DNA of 64,000 nt from Oribacterium parvum ACB1 (GCF_000238055.2 NZ_KE148312.1:315061-379060); one strand, 5' to 3'; numbered from the stretch's first letter, positions 43,483 through 53,937 are shown. Numbers and translations: made by a program. Notes: generated by a model from the letters alone, not told the origin.

Positions 43483-44652
43483 ATGTTAAAAAAAGGAAAT
43501 AATAGTAAAAGAAATTTTCGTACCGGCGGATGCTCTCGTAAGATCGCAGTTCTTTCGGTGCTCTTCCTTTGTCTTACTTTCACCTTTTTCGTAGCTTGCG
43601 GTAAGGGTGAGACGAATACTGCGGAGCAGGGGAATCAGGCGGATGTGCAGGGGGACAATGTCGTTACGGTCTACAATGCGGGAGAATATATCGATCCTGA
43701 GGTACCGAAGCTCTTCGAAGAGGAAACGGGAATCAAGGTGATTTACGATACTTTTGAGACAAACGAAGAAATGTATCCGGTTATTCAGGCCGGAGGGGTT
43801 GTTTACGATGTGGTTTGCCCTTCCGACTATATGATTGAGAAAATGATGCAAAATCATCTCCTGCAGGAGGTTGATTTTAACAATGTCCCGAATATCAAAG
43901 AAATCGGAAAACAGTATATGGAAATGTGCGAGCAGTTCGACCCCGGGAATAAATATGTTGTACCGTATACCACGGGAACGGTAGGAATTCTTTATAATAA
44001 GAGAATGCTGGATGAACTCGGCGTGCCCTATCCGACCAAATGGGCAGACCTATGGAATCCTAAGCTCAAGGGAGAAATTCTTATGCAGGACTCCGTGCGA
44101 GATGCCTTTATGGTGGCATTAAAGATGGAAGGGCATTCCATGAATACCGTGAGCGATGCGGAGCTGGATGAAGCTTTGCAGGACCTTATCAAGCAGAAGC
44201 CTTTGGTTCAGGCCTATGTAGTGGATCAGGTGAGAGACAAAATGATTGGAGAAGAGGCTGCGGTCGGTGTCATTTACTCCGGAGAAATCCTTTATGTACA
44301 GGATGAGCTGGAAGGCACGGATGTGGAAATTGACTACGCAATCCCCGAGGAAGGCACGAATGTCTGGTTTGACGGTTGGGTGATTCCCTACAATGCAAAG
44401 CATAAGGAAAATGCCGAAAAATGGATGAACTTCCTTTGCAGGCCGGATATTGCCGCGAAAAACTTTGAATATATTACCTATCCGACCCCGAATACAGGAG
44501 CGCTTGCACTTTTGGATAAGAGTTATACGGAAAATAAGGCTGTTTTCCCGGATATGGAAAAATTGTTGGAAAAGGGAGAGGTCTATACTTACCTCGGAGA
44601 GGAAAATGAGGCCAAGTACAATAATCGCTGGAAGATTTTGAAGGCATCGTAA
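43483..44652 (+). CDS. potD: Spermidine/putrescine-binding lipoprotein PotD
   Basis: Extracellular solute-binding protein of 389 aa. A basic N-terminus, a hydrophobic helix (IAVLSVLFLCLTFTFFVAC) and the lipobox FVAC give a lipoprotein signal. The mature part starts VTVYNAGEYIDPEVPKLFEEETG, then YDVVCPSDYMIEKMM, VPYTTGTVGILYNK and ILMQDSVRDAFMVAL, all typical of PotD/PotF. It delivers polyamines to PotABC. AGTAGGAAAAG before the ATG; probably has its own promoter because of the upstream element. Confidence 0.94.
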   Translation: MLKKGNNSKRNFRTGGCSRKIAVLSVLFLCLTFTFFVACGKGETNTAEQGNQADVQGDNVVTVYNAGEYIDPEVPKLFEEETGIKVIYDTFETNEEMYPVIQAGGVVYDVVCPSDYMIEKMMQNHLLQEVDFNNVPNIKEIGKQYMEMCEQFDPGNKYVVPYTTGTVGILYNKRMLDELGVPYPTKWADLWNPKLKGEILMQDSVRDAFMVALKMEGHSMNTVSDAELDEALQDLIKQKPLVQAYVVDQVRDKMIGEEAAVGVIYSGEILYVQDELEGTDVEIDYAIPEEGTNVWFDGWVIPYNAKHKENAEKWMNFLCRPDIAAKNFEYITYPTPNTGALALLDKSYTENKAVFPDMEKLLEKGEVYTYLGEENEAKYNNRWKILKAS

Positions 44653-44801
44653 GGTGATTATAATTATCTTTTAGAAAAATTTTTCCGAAAAAAAATATAG
44701 AAGAGTTCTTCCACTTCAAAATAAAGCTATTCCCGGAAAGTAAATTTTGTTAGAATAAAAGAAATAAAAAACTTTTACGCAGTGTTAAAGGGGGAAAGAT
44801 A

Positions 44802-45872
44802 ATGCGCTCAAAATATGTGGCTTATATCGGTTCTTATTCCTACACCGGTTCTGCAAAAGGGATTACTATCTGCGATGTGGATATAGAAAAAGGGAAATTC
44901 ACGAAGAGAACAGAAATAGAAGTGAACAATTCTTCTTACGTTGCAGTTTCGAGAGATCAGAAAACACTTTATTCCATTGCGGATGAGGGTGTAGTTGCTT
45001 TCCGGATTCTGGATAATGGAGGCTTAAGCAAGTTAAATACGAGAAATATTCGAGGCATGAGAGGCTGTCATTTGGCTGTGGATAAGAGTGGACAGTATCT
45101 TACGGTCTCCGGCTATCATGATGGAAAAGCCACATTACTGGCTTTGAATCCGGACGGTTCTGTGGGAAATATCATTGACGGTGTATATGATCAAGGTGTC
45201 GGATCCGTTGCCGAAAGAACCTTCCGTCCCCATGTTTCCTGTGCCAGAATGACGGATGACCAGAAATATATTTTAATTGCGGATTTGGGAATTGATCAGG
45301 TTAAAATCTTTCGTTTTGACAAGGCAGACGGAAAGATGCGCCAGATTGATACACTTCGCTGTGAACTGCAATCCGGTCCGAGACATTTCCGCTTCTGTCC
45401 TGATAGAAAATACTTGTATCTTCTCTATGAGTTGAAAAATGTAATCGATGTTTACGCTTTTCATGAAGAAGAGGGGGGAGACGAGGTTACTCTGGAGAAG
45501 ATTCAGACTATTCCCACCTATAAGGAAAAGGATCAGGACCCTTTAATTGCGGCTTGTCAGATGCGTTTCTCTCCGGATAAGGATGCGTCTCATCTTTTTG
45601 TATCGAATGCGGGGATTAATACCATTTCCATTTATGATAGAGATATTAAGACGGGGCTTCTGACCATGAAGGGGAGCTTGCCGATTGGGGGAGAATATCC
45701 GAAGGATTTCTGCATTTTCCCGGATGAAAAGCATATCGCCGTTGCAAATAACGAAAGCGGTACGATTACGTTCTTGAATATTGACTATGAGCACGGGCTT
45801 CTGTCTATGTGTGCGAGAGAACTGGAAATTGATGAGCCGAACAGCATATGCATGGTAAAGCTCCAAGGTTAA
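44802..45872 (+). CDS. Lactonase-family seven-bladed beta-propeller protein
   Basis: Cytosolic protein of 356 aa with the repeated pattern of YbhE/Pgl-type propellers: YVAYIGSYSYTGSAKGITIC, SSYVAVSRDQKTLYSI, LTVSGYHDGKATLLALNPDGS, RPHVSCARMTDDQKYILIADLG, SGPRHFRFCPDRKYLYLLYEL, FVSNAGINTISIYDRD and FPDEKHIAVANNESGTIT. The family includes 6-phosphogluconolactonase and carboxy-cis,cis-muconate cyclase; the substrate here is not certain. AAGGGGGAAAG site before ATG. Confidence 0.88.
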   Translation: MRSKYVAYIGSYSYTGSAKGITICDVDIEKGKFTKRTEIEVNNSSYVAVSRDQKTLYSIADEGVVAFRILDNGGLSKLNTRNIRGMRGCHLAVDKSGQYLTVSGYHDGKATLLALNPDGSVGNIIDGVYDQGVGSVAERTFRPHVSCARMTDDQKYILIADLGIDQVKIFRFDKADGKMRQIDTLRCELQSGPRHFRFCPDRKYLYLLYELKNVIDVYAFHEEEGGDEVTLEKIQTIPTYKEKDQDPLIAACQMRFSPDKDASHLFVSNAGINTISIYDRDIKTGLLTMKGSLPIGGEYPKDFCIFPDEKHIAVANNESGTITFLNIDYEHGLLSMCARELEIDEPNSICMVKLQG

Positions 45873-45957
45873 ATGTGCTTTGCAAGGTGGCTCTTCAAAG
45901 ATAAAGTTACTGTGTAAGAGTTTGCTTGAAGCTTAAAGTTACTATGTAAGGAGAGGT

Positions 45958-47127
45958 ATGGGCGGAAGTATTTTTGGAAAGATTTTCCGTATTAGTAGCT
46001 TTGGAGAGTCGCATGGAAAGGCTCTGGGGGTCGTTGTGGACGGTTGCCCGGCAGGACTTTCGCTTTCTGAAGCGGATATTCAGCCTTATCTGGAGCGAAG
46101 AAGACCGGGAAAGAACTTGAAAATGACCCAAAGAAAAGAGGGGGATCAGGTAGAGATTCTCTCCGGTGTCTTTCAGGGACTGACTACGGGAACTCCGATT
46201 GCGTTAATGGTTCGAAATGAGGATCAGCGTTCGAAGGACTATGGAGATATTGCCGAATCCTTCAGGCCGGGACATGCAGACTATGGCTTTTTCAGTAAAT
46301 ACGGGTTTCGAGACTACCGTGGAGGCGGACGTTCTTCCGGGAGAGAAACGCTTGCGAGAGTGGCTGCCGGAGCGATTGCGAAGAAAGTATTGCAGGAGCT
46401 TCAAGTCGAAGTGGATGCCAAGGTAATGGAGCTTGCGGGAATCTCTCTTTCCACTTCGGAAGGCCGAGCAGAAGCGGATGCACGCATTCTTAAGCTAAGA
46501 GAAGAGGGCGATTCTGCAGGAGGTGTTGTGGAATGCAGAGTGAATGGACTTTTCCCCGGTGTCGGAGAGCCGGTTTTTGATAAGCTGGATGCCCGCATTG
46601 CAGAGGGGATAATGTCTATCGGAGCGGTAAAAGCGGTCGAAATCGGAGACGGAGTGGCTGCTTCGAAGGTCTTGGGTTCCGAAAATAATGATTCGTTTTT
46701 TACGGTTGAAGCTTTTCCGGAAAGTAGAAGGGGGTATATTTCTACAGAGGAAGCGGGCGAATCAGATGAATCGGATGACTCGGAAAGAGGGGGCACAGAA
46801 GAAGATTATTTTTTAGAAAATAATTTAATACGGCTGAAAAAGAAATCAAATCATAGCGGAGGAATCCTGGGAGGAATGAGCGATGGATCCGAGATTCTTA
46901 TCAGAGCGAGCTTTAAACCGACTCCTTCCATCAGCAAAGTGCAAAATACAGTAAAGGAAAGCGGAGAGCCGATTTCTATAAAAATAAAGGGACGACATGA
47001 TCCGACCGTGGTAGAACGTGCTACGGTAGTGGTAGAGGCGATGACAGCGATTGTGGTGCTGGACTGTTTACTGGAAAATATGAGTGCAAGACTGGAGAAC
47101 GTGAAAAAAATATATCGGAAGGAGTAG
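45958..47127 (+). CDS. aroC: Chorismate synthase
   Basis: Last enzyme of the shikimate pathway, FMN-dependent, 389 aa. Signature segments: [25 protein letters not shown] (first motif), [39 protein letters not shown] (second) and the C-terminal [19 protein letters not shown] (third, RHDPx-type). About residues 259-292 carry an unusually long acidic insert ([17 protein letters not shown], then [10 protein letters not shown]) just before the conserved [13 protein letters not shown]. Strong GGAGAGG site. Five bases separate it from the next gene. Confidence 0.95.
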   Translation: MGGSIFGKIFRISSFGESHGKALGVVVDGCPAGLSLSEADIQPYLERRRPGKNLKMTQRKEGDQVEILSGVFQGLTTGTPIALMVRNEDQRSKDYGDIAESFRPGHADYGFFSKYGFRDYRGGGRSSGRETLARVAAGAIAKKVLQELQVEVDAKVMELAGISLSTSEGRAEADARILKLREEGDSAGGVVECRVNGLFPGVGEPVFDKLDARIAEGIMSIGAVKAVEIGDGVAASKVLGSENNDSFFTVEAFPESRRGYISTEEAGESDESDDSERGGTEEDYFLENNLIRLKKKSNHSGGILGGMSDGSEILIRASFKPTPSISKVQNTVKESGEPISIKIKGRHDPTVVERATVVVEAMTAIVVLDCLLENMSARLENVKKIYRKE

Positions 47128-47131
47128 CGCT

Positions 47132-48052
47132 ATGGACGTTCATGCAAGTGTTACCGTGGTTTTACTTTTTATTTTGGCAGTTTTGGGGTTCGTTTTCCTT
47201 TTCTTTTTTGTGGGTGATCTACGGAAAAACAGAGAGAATATGGAAAAAGAAACAAGTTTTTTTCTGGGCAGTCTGATTTCTTTTGTTATCAATTTTTTTG
47301 ATGTCTTCGGGATTGGGAATTTTGCACCGGGAGCTTCCCTTTATAAAGGCTTAAAACAAACGGATGACCGCTTGATTCCGGGAACTTTAAATGTAGCTTG
47401 TACCATACCGGTTATTGCGGAGGCCTTTTTGTTTATTCATGGGGTCAGGGTGGAACCGCTTACCTTAGTGAGTATGATTGTGTCGGCTATGGTCGGGGCA
47501 TGGGTTGGTGCAGGTTTCATTTCCAGATTGTCGAAGGAAAAAATCCAGCTGGTTATGGGCGTGGCCATGACTTTAATTGCATTTGTTATTATAGCGCAGG
47601 TGACGAATCTGGTGCCGGTGGACGGAACAGCAATCGGTCTGCATGGGATCAAGCTCGTTATTGCGGTTACAGGTAACTTTTTTCTTGGTGCAGTAATGAC
47701 TGCCGGAGTCGGATTGTATGCACCTTGTCTTGCGCTTGTCTGTCTTTTGGGAATCAATGTTTCCGTTGCCTTTCCGATTATGATGGGAGCCTGTGCCTAT
47801 CTTATGCCGGTGGCTTCTATTCGTTTTATCAAGCAGAACAGCTACAATCGGAAGCTGGCACTCGGCGGAAATATCTTCGGTACGATTGCAGTTATTCTGG
47901 CTTTTCGAGTTTACCTCTTAATCAGTGGGTCGTTACCTTCGCATGCTTTGAAAATCATTGTAATTTGTGTGATGTTTTATACTGCGATTTCTATGTTTTA
48001 TTCTCTGTACAAGGAAGAAAAAGGGAGGAGCAAACATAGAGATATAGAATGA
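47132..48052 (+). CDS. TauE/SafE family sulfite/anion exporter
   Basis: Integral membrane protein of 306 aa with about eight helices. Hallmarks are FVINFFDVFGIGNFAPGASLYKG and MIVSAMVGAWVGAGFISRLSKEKIQLVMGVAMTLIAF in the first repeat, and GAVMTAGVGLYAPCLALVCLLGINVSVAFPIMMGACAYLMPVASIRFIK in the second. The family exports sulfite, sulfoacetate or related anions. It follows aroC by five bases, perhaps translated from the same message. Confidence 0.82.
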   Translation: MDVHASVTVVLLFILAVLGFVFLFFFVGDLRKNRENMEKETSFFLGSLISFVINFFDVFGIGNFAPGASLYKGLKQTDDRLIPGTLNVACTIPVIAEAFLFIHGVRVEPLTLVSMIVSAMVGAWVGAGFISRLSKEKIQLVMGVAMTLIAFVIIAQVTNLVPVDGTAIGLHGIKLVIAVTGNFFLGAVMTAGVGLYAPCLALVCLLGINVSVAFPIMMGACAYLMPVASIRFIKQNSYNRKLALGGNIFGTIAVILAFRVYLLISGSLPSHALKIIVICVMFYTAISMFYSLYKEEKGRSKHRDIE

Positions 48053-48058
48053 CATAGA

Positions 48059-48106
48059 GGATAAGAGAATAAAAGGATAAGAGAATAAAAGAATAAAAGA
48101 ACTAAA
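48059..48106. repeat. Short tandem repeat
   Basis: Two copies of the 16-mer GGATAAGAGAATAAAA (48059-48074 and 48075-48090), followed by the partial copies GAATAAAA. It lies in the 256-bp gap after the TauE/SafE gene. Confidence 0.8.
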
Positions 48107-48251
48107 CTATCAAGAGATGATAGATCATGGAATTATTAAACAAAACAGAAAATAGATAAAAAACAATAAGTTTTTTAGAGAAAAGAAGAAATACCATAGC
48201 GAAATAAAGCATTGTGCAGTAAAATAAGAGGCTGTGAGTTAATATTGTGTG

Positions 48252-48287
48252 AAAAAGACAGAGGGCGATATCGTCTTTGTCTTTTTA
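48252..48287 (+). terminator. Stem-loop ahead of proline racemase
   Basis: AAAAAGACA/TGTCTTTTT with an inner partly paired GGGCGAT/ATCGTCTT region, 22 bases before the next ATG. It looks like a bidirectional terminator or a leader attenuator. Confidence 0.5.
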
Positions 48288-48308
48288 CTGTGAAAGAAGA
48301 GGCTAAAA

Positions 48309-49316
48309 ATGAAATTTATCAAGAGCATTCATGCTGTAGATTCTCATACAGCAGGTGAATCAACCAGAGTGGTAGTAGGGGGAATCCCTAAGATTCCGGG
48401 AAAGTCGATGCCGGAGAAAAAAGAGTGGTTAGAGAAGAACTTGGATTACTTGAGAACTGCAATTATGCTTGAGCCAAGAGGCCATAACGATATGTTTGGT
48501 TCTATCATGACGCAGCCTACTGCAGATGAGGCGGATTATGGTATCATTTTTATGGACGGTGGCGGATACCTCAATATGTGCGGGCATGGTACTATCGGTG
48601 CGATGACCGTTGCGGTAGAGACCGGCATGGTGGAGGTTACAGAGCCGGTTACAAAGATTGTTCAGGAGGCACCTGCAGGAATCATTCTTGGTCATGTGCA
48701 GGTTGAAAATGGAAAAGCAAAGAAAGTTAGCTTCCAAAATGTTCCCGCTTTCCTCTATAAAAAGGATCAAGAGGTAGAGCTTCCGGGACATGGAAAGATT
48801 AAGTTTGACATTTCCTTTGGCGGATCTTTCTTTGCGATTGTTAAGGCGGATCAGGTAGGACTTGAGATTAAGCCGGAAAATGCGGCGGAGTTACAGGAAC
48901 TGGGGATTCAGCTCAGAGACATTATCAATAAGGAAATTCCTGTACAGCATCCTACGCTTTCTCATATTCACAGCGTGGACTTGGTGGAGTGGTGGTCAGA
49001 GACAGAAACCAAAGATGCAACTTTAAAGAACTGCGTGGTTTTCGGACAGGGACAGGTAGACCGTTCTCCCTGCGGAACCGGAACCTGCGCAAAGATGGCA
49101 ACCTTATTTGCTAAGGGAGAACTGAAGGTCGGAGAGAAGTTCTATTATGAGTCCATCCTCGGCACTATTTTTGAGGGAGAGATTCTTGGTACGACCAAGG
49201 TGGGAGACTATGATGCCGTGATTCCGCAGATTACGGGTTCAGCTTATATTACCGGATTTAATCACTTTGTGATTGATGAGGAAGATCCTGTAAAATACGG
49301 CTTTGTTTTGAAATAA
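48309..49316 (+). CDS. Proline racemase family protein
   Basis: Cofactor-independent racemase/epimerase of 335 aa. Two active-site cysteines are visible: MCGHGTIG (Cys about 91) and DRSPCGTGTCAKMATL (Cys about 256). Having both favours proline racemase or hydroxyproline 2-epimerase over the dehydratases, which have Thr at the second place. N-terminal HAVDSHTAGESTRVV and later GGSFFAIV also fit. It is involved in proline use, for example Stickland fermentation, though no prd reductase genes are in the window. Confidence 0.93.
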   Translation: MKFIKSIHAVDSHTAGESTRVVVGGIPKIPGKSMPEKKEWLEKNLDYLRTAIMLEPRGHNDMFGSIMTQPTADEADYGIIFMDGGGYLNMCGHGTIGAMTVAVETGMVEVTEPVTKIVQEAPAGIILGHVQVENGKAKKVSFQNVPAFLYKKDQEVELPGHGKIKFDISFGGSFFAIVKADQVGLEIKPENAAELQELGIQLRDIINKEIPVQHPTLSHIHSVDLVEWWSETETKDATLKNCVVFGQGQVDRSPCGTGTCAKMATLFAKGELKVGEKFYYESILGTIFEGEILGTTKVGDYDAVIPQITGSAYITGFNHFVIDEEDPVKYGFVLK

Positions 49317-49394
49317 AATGAGCTGTCTTGTGTTTTTCCGGATGGTGCTCATTAGAATAAAAACTAGCGAACTAACCTAGCGAGGAATGGCAGT

Positions 49395-51866
49395 ATGGAA
49401 GGAAGACTTACTAGAGCTAGCGGCGAAAAGAGCGCAAGAAGAGAAAAATTTATTTTTCTCTTCTTATTTTGCTGTTCTCTTCTTTGGGCTTTTTTCTTTT
49501 TTTTCAATAGCGGAAATGCGGAAAGGCTTATGAAAAAGAAAAGTCTGCTTGCCCTAGGCGAAGTAGGAGTGCTTTCTCTCTATATTTTTGCTGTTTTGTT
49601 TTTTCGTAAGCGAATCTTTACAAGCAAAAAGAACTATCTGCTTTGCCTTTTTTTTCCCTTGCTTCTTTCTGCATACCTACATCGTTTTCTTCTTCCTTTG
49701 GGGATTTCGCTCTTATATTTTTCTTTATTGGCATCGTTTTTTGGTTTTCTTCTTTCCGGAAAGCTAAGCTATTTTCCAAAGAAAATGAAGAAACTGCTTG
49801 CTTCATTACCCTATAAGGTAGAGGCTTTTCTCATCCTTCCATTTCTTTTTATCCAGATGAATCGCAGCAATATTGCCTTGGACTATGACTCGCTTCGCTA
49901 TGGTCTAAGGGGGGAATATACTCTTTTTTCTTTTCCGGATGCTGTATTTACCGGAGGGCAATCATTGAGTGAAGGAATCCATTCATTCCTGAAAGGATTT
50001 TTCAGTTCGCACGGTTTACTCAATGCCGTATACAGCTATCCGAAGGGACTGGAGCTTCTTACCGCGCCTCTCACTGTTTTACCGGGATATGGTTTTCTTC
50101 TGGCTTTTCAGATCTGGACTTATCTGGCGATTGCTTTGGTTTTGTTTTTACTATCAAGAAGAATTCATCTCAAAAGCGGGATGCCGATACTTCTTTTGTT
50201 TTTCTTTTTTTCCTCAATCGGAAATATGTCGATTACTGCAAAAACGGATAATATTACCTTGCTTTTGCAAGTCTTAAGTCTATATTTTTATGCGAAGGGA
50301 GAACGAAAAAACAGCGTTTCCATGCTGATTTTCAGTTATAGCTTTAAGCCGACAGCAGTAGTCTTTAGTACTCTGATTTTAGTCGGACTATTTCTAGACA
50401 GCCTTCTTAAGGGAACAATCAGGGAGTTTTTCTTTAAGGAAATGACTTCGGAAGGGGAGAGAACTGAAGAAGTAAGAGTTAAAGAAGTAAGAGTTAAAGA
50501 AGTAAGTGACAAAGAAGTAAGACATCCCAAAAAGGAAAAGAGAATCAGGCAAATTTGTATTTTAGGAACTCGACAGGAGGGATCTACTGTCCTGTTACTG
50601 GTTTCGCTTTTTTTTACGTCCCTGGTTACACTTCGTACCTTCCTGATTACCGGTTTACCCTTTTCTACTACTTTTACGGGAATCTTTAAGGCAATGGGCT
50701 TTTCCGTAAAGTGGCCCTTTAATCTGGATGCTCATGTGGATTATAGCGGAGAAAAACCTGTTTTTGAGGTTGTTCTTTCTGTTGTGAAGAGAGTCTTTTT
50801 TTTCCTTTTTTATCCTGTGGGTGAGGATATGGAACATGTCAGCATTGCATGGAGCGGAGTAGTATTTCCGGCAGTTCTTTTTTTGGCATTTAAGAATGCC
50901 GTTTGTGTCATCTTCCCAAAGGGGAAAAAATATGCAATGAAAGGTATCGAGGGATTGGAAGATGAAGGAGGGAATTACTCATATTTACGGATTGTTTTTC
51001 TCTTAATCAGTTTTTTCTCTCTCTTAAGCTTTTCTATGCTTTGGCAGATTGACGGAAATTACTATATTTTGTGGGAGTGTCTTGCGCTTTTACTTGCGGC
51101 TTCTTCTCCTTTATGGAGTGAAAAGCAGGGTTTTTTAAGGACAAATAAGTGGATAAAGGGGCTTTTCCCATTAACCTATCTCGCTTCAATATTGATTACA
51201 CTTGTAACCTCTTGGGCGGGAGCGGTCGGTTTTACACCGATTGATTTTGTGAATAAGGGCTATTACGACCATTTTGCTGTGGAAAAGGATAAGCAGGCAA
51301 AACGGGGAAGTCTTCCTCTTTTTCTAAAAATGGCAGAGAATCCGAACAATCATGTTCTCGCTGTTGCAGAAACACCGGAATGCTATCAGATTCCCTGCAT
51401 TGTGGAAAGTATTACCGATGTGGAGGGATCCGGAGGAAGCCCGGGCCTCCATAATGATCCGCTTTACTTTGCGTGGTTTTTAAAATGGGCAAAAACGGAT
51501 TACATTTACATAGAGAAACCCTTTTTAGAAGAACAAAGAGAAAAGAGAATAAAGAAAATGCTCGGGCAGATGGCAGAGCTCGGAATCCTGATAGAGCCGG
51601 AATTTTCCACAGAGCCTTCTGCAATGATGAGCGTGGATGACTTTGACTTAGCATGGCTTTTAGGAAGACAAGAGGGAGGAGAGAAAGATTTCAAGAATTT
51701 AACGAAAACGCAAGATAGTTTTCCGAAATACCTTCTTGTGAAAGTGAATCAGTCTCGCTTAGAATATGCGTGGAGAGAAGAGCCATATCCTACGCTTACG
51801 AAAGACGAAGAGGAGAATGCGAAGAGGGTGTGGACTTGGATAGAACGGGAATTAGATACAAAATAA
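49395..51866 (+). CDS. Large polytopic membrane protein, glycosyltransferase-C-like (1 of 3)
   Basis: Protein of 823 aa with about twelve hydrophobic helices and a hydrophilic C-terminal tail of about 200 residues. An early extracytoplasmic loop has ALDYDSLRYGLRGEY, like the acidic catalytic loop of GT-C polyprenyl-linked glycosyltransferases. About residues 352-375 form a charged stretch encoded by three 15-bp tandem repeats (EVRVK, EVRVK, EVSDK; 50469-50513). The stop overlaps the next start (TAATG). Similar genes follow, so the three may build one surface glycan or lipid-linked sugar. Substrate unknown. Confidence 0.7.
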   Translation: MEGRLTRASGEKSARREKFIFLFLFCCSLLWAFFFFFNSGNAERLMKKKSLLALGEVGVLSLYIFAVLFFRKRIFTSKKNYLLCLFFPLLLSAYLHRFLLPLGISLLYFSLLASFFGFLLSGKLSYFPKKMKKLLASLPYKVEAFLILPFLFIQMNRSNIALDYDSLRYGLRGEYTLFSFPDAVFTGGQSLSEGIHSFLKGFFSSHGLLNAVYSYPKGLELLTAPLTVLPGYGFLLAFQIWTYLAIALVLFLLSRRIHLKSGMPILLLFFFFSSIGNMSITAKTDNITLLLQVLSLYFYAKGERKNSVSMLIFSYSFKPTAVVFSTLILVGLFLDSLLKGTIREFFFKEMTSEGERTEEVRVKEVRVKEVSDKEVRHPKKEKRIRQICILGTRQEGSTVLLLVSLFFTSLVTLRTFLITGLPFSTTFTGIFKAMGFSVKWPFNLDAHVDYSGEKPVFEVVLSVVKRVFFFLFYPVGEDMEHVSIAWSGVVFPAVLFLAFKNAVCVIFPKGKKYAMKGIEGLEDEGGNYSYLRIVFLLISFFSLLSFSMLWQIDGNYYILWECLALLLAASSPLWSEKQGFLRTNKWIKGLFPLTYLASILITLVTSWAGAVGFTPIDFVNKGYYDHFAVEKDKQAKRGSLPLFLKMAENPNNHVLAVAETPECYQIPCIVESITDVEGSGGSPGLHNDPLYFAWFLKWAKTDYIYIEKPFLEEQREKRIKKMLGQMAELGILIEPEFSTEPSAMMSVDDFDLAWLLGRQEGGEKDFKNLTKTQDSFPKYLLVKVNQSRLEYAWREEPYPTLTKDEEENAKRVWTWIERELDTK

Positions 51867-53722
51867 TGGAAGCGCATGAGGGCGAAATGAGTAGTGTGAG
51901 AGAACAAAACAGTTTGCAGGCAGAAGACCGCTTAAAGAGTCAAGATAGCGTGAAGAAGCAAAGCTTGCAGGATGAAGATTATGTAGAGAAAAAAAATAGT
52001 TTGCAAGTGGAGGAGAAAAGAGAGAAAAGACAGAAAAGACAGGGAAACATATTCAGATTGCTTTTCTTCCTGTGCAGCTTTTGCCTGTTAATGCTTTTTG
52101 CCTTTTATGTAAACAGGCATATCCATATTAAAGCCTTATATATGGATGACCTGTATCTCTTTTCTTTCTTTCGGGAGCAGGATTTCTTGACCTTCAGCTT
52201 TCCGATAGGAGAGGCGGTGCGATTCCGTCCGGTTTACTGGGCTCTTAGCTATATCGAAATGGTCTTTGTGGGGAACGATCCCAACCGCTACTGGTATTTC
52301 AATGTGGTATTAAATGGCCTTTTGGCTTGTTTCCTTTGCTATTTCTCCTGGGTGGTTTCAAAGGGAAAGAAAATTGTCTCTCTTTCTTTAAGCCTTATTT
52401 TTCTGTCTGCCCACTTTGCTTATTATCAGATTGCACAGGCACTTGGAATACTGGAGACTTTGGCACTGGGATTTTCATTGATTACCCTTTATTTTCTTTA
52501 TTTGCAATTAAATGAAGAAAAGCATTTTCTGCGAAACCTTGTCTTTTCTCATATTTTCTTCTTTTTACTTGTTTTTACACATGAACGTTATATAGCTTTG
52601 CTTCCTCTTTTCTATGTTCCGCTCTTTTTTAGGGGGAGAGCAGGGGAAGCGAAGATTTTGACAGGAGGAAAAATCCTCCCTCTTGCTCAAGCTTTTCTTT
52701 TTTATGCTATCCGCAAGTTTGCCATTGGTTCTTTCATTCCTAAGGGGACGGGCGGAACGGAAGTTACGGAAAGCTTTAAACTTGAAGAAGCCCTGCAGAA
52801 TGCCTTTACAGAGGTTTATTACATCTTCGGCTTTCAGAAGGGGCCGGAGCATTTAAATGGAATCCCTTGGGAGAAGGTTAGCCCGGATATGCGGAAACTG
52901 GTCTACGCATCAATTGCCGTTCTGGCTTTCACAGTGCTCTTCTGCCTGATTTTTGCGTTCGTCCGCATTTTTAAGACGGATAAAAGTGCAGGAAGAAATG
53001 CAGGAAGCAGTATCGAAAGCGGCAGTGGAAGCAGCATAGAAAACAGTATAGAAAACAGTATAGAAAACAGTATAGGAAAGAAGGCTACAAAAGATTTAGT
53101 AAACAATTCGGTAAGTGACTCGGTTAATAACTTAAGAAAAGACCAAAAGCGTGAAAAGCTCTCCCGTCTTCGCAACTTTATCGGAAACAATATTTTATTC
53201 TTACTGTTTATCGCGATGTGTATCGGTTCTTCTTCCGTGACGATTCGCGTGGAAATGCGCTGGGTTTATGTGAGTTTTGCTGCCTCTCTTCTCTATTTTT
53301 CGTATTTGCTGGGCGTGAGCAGGCTGCCGCTCGGTACGATTTTCTGCTTGGCCTTTATTTGCCTGCGCCTTCCGGTGGAGCGCTATTATCGTTCTTATTT
53401 TCCACAAATCTATTTCTGGGAGGATCAGGATAGGATGAATTCCTTGGCAGAGCAGACCATAGAAAAGTACGGACGAGACTATGTTTTGGGTAAGCAGGTC
53501 TATATTCTGGAAAACAGCTATAAGATGAGTAAGTTTTACGGAGATACCTTCTTTCAGGTCTTTGATGAGGATTTCAGCGGACACGGTACGAAGATTCATT
53601 TCTTCAAGGATTTTAGGGAGCTTCCGTCGGAAGCAAATTCCTCTAACAGTATTGTTTTAAAGGAAGTGCCGGAGGAAAGAGGCTATAAGGATATTACCCA
53701 GGAGGTATTTCCAAACCTCTGA
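51866..53722 (+). CDS. Large polytopic membrane protein, glycosyltransferase-C-like (2 of 3)
   Basis: Protein of 618 aa from ATG 51866, which overlaps the previous stop; a longer frame from 51770 would lie within the preceding gene. About 50 hydrophilic residues (rich in S, Q, K, E) precede the first helix. The first loop has LYMDDLYLFSFFREQDFLTF and VRFRPVYWALSYIEM, the DDLY and RP pattern of GT-C-like proteins. A cytoplasmic stretch around residue 390 is low-complexity (SIENSIENSIENSIG) and is coded by four 12-bp repeats at 53033-53080. Confidence 0.7.
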   Translation: MEAHEGEMSSVREQNSLQAEDRLKSQDSVKKQSLQDEDYVEKKNSLQVEEKREKRQKRQGNIFRLLFFLCSFCLLMLFAFYVNRHIHIKALYMDDLYLFSFFREQDFLTFSFPIGEAVRFRPVYWALSYIEMVFVGNDPNRYWYFNVVLNGLLACFLCYFSWVVSKGKKIVSLSLSLIFLSAHFAYYQIAQALGILETLALGFSLITLYFLYLQLNEEKHFLRNLVFSHIFFFLLVFTHERYIALLPLFYVPLFFRGRAGEAKILTGGKILPLAQAFLFYAIRKFAIGSFIPKGTGGTEVTESFKLEEALQNAFTEVYYIFGFQKGPEHLNGIPWEKVSPDMRKLVYASIAVLAFTVLFCLIFAFVRIFKTDKSAGRNAGSSIESGSGSSIENSIENSIENSIGKKATKDLVNNSVSDSVNNLRKDQKREKLSRLRNFIGNNILFLLFIAMCIGSSSVTIRVEMRWVYVSFAASLLYFSYLLGVSRLPLGTIFCLAFICLRLPVERYYRSYFPQIYFWEDQDRMNSLAEQTIEKYGRDYVLGKQVYILENSYKMSKFYGDTFFQVFDEDFSGHGTKIHFFKDFRELPSEANSSNSIVLKEVPEERGYKDITQEVFPNL

Positions 53723-53937
53723 TGTTAGAAGATTCTCCGGATCGGAGAAAGAATAAATCTGATTTTTGAAATGTAGAAGTGAAAAATAGATTTGCTTCTA
53801 TGCTTCGAAAGCAGAAAAATTAGAGCAGTTTTCGCTGATAGCAGGACTTGGTTGGAAAACCGCATCTAAAAAATGAATTTGCTTCAAACTACTATAAAAT
53901 AAAAGGACATAATTTTGCTGAGAAAGGAAGGGAGAGT

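Noticed and set aside
48059..48106. Tandem repeat as part of a CRISPR array
   Set aside because: Units are adjacent without spacers, and no cas genes were seen anywhere in the window.
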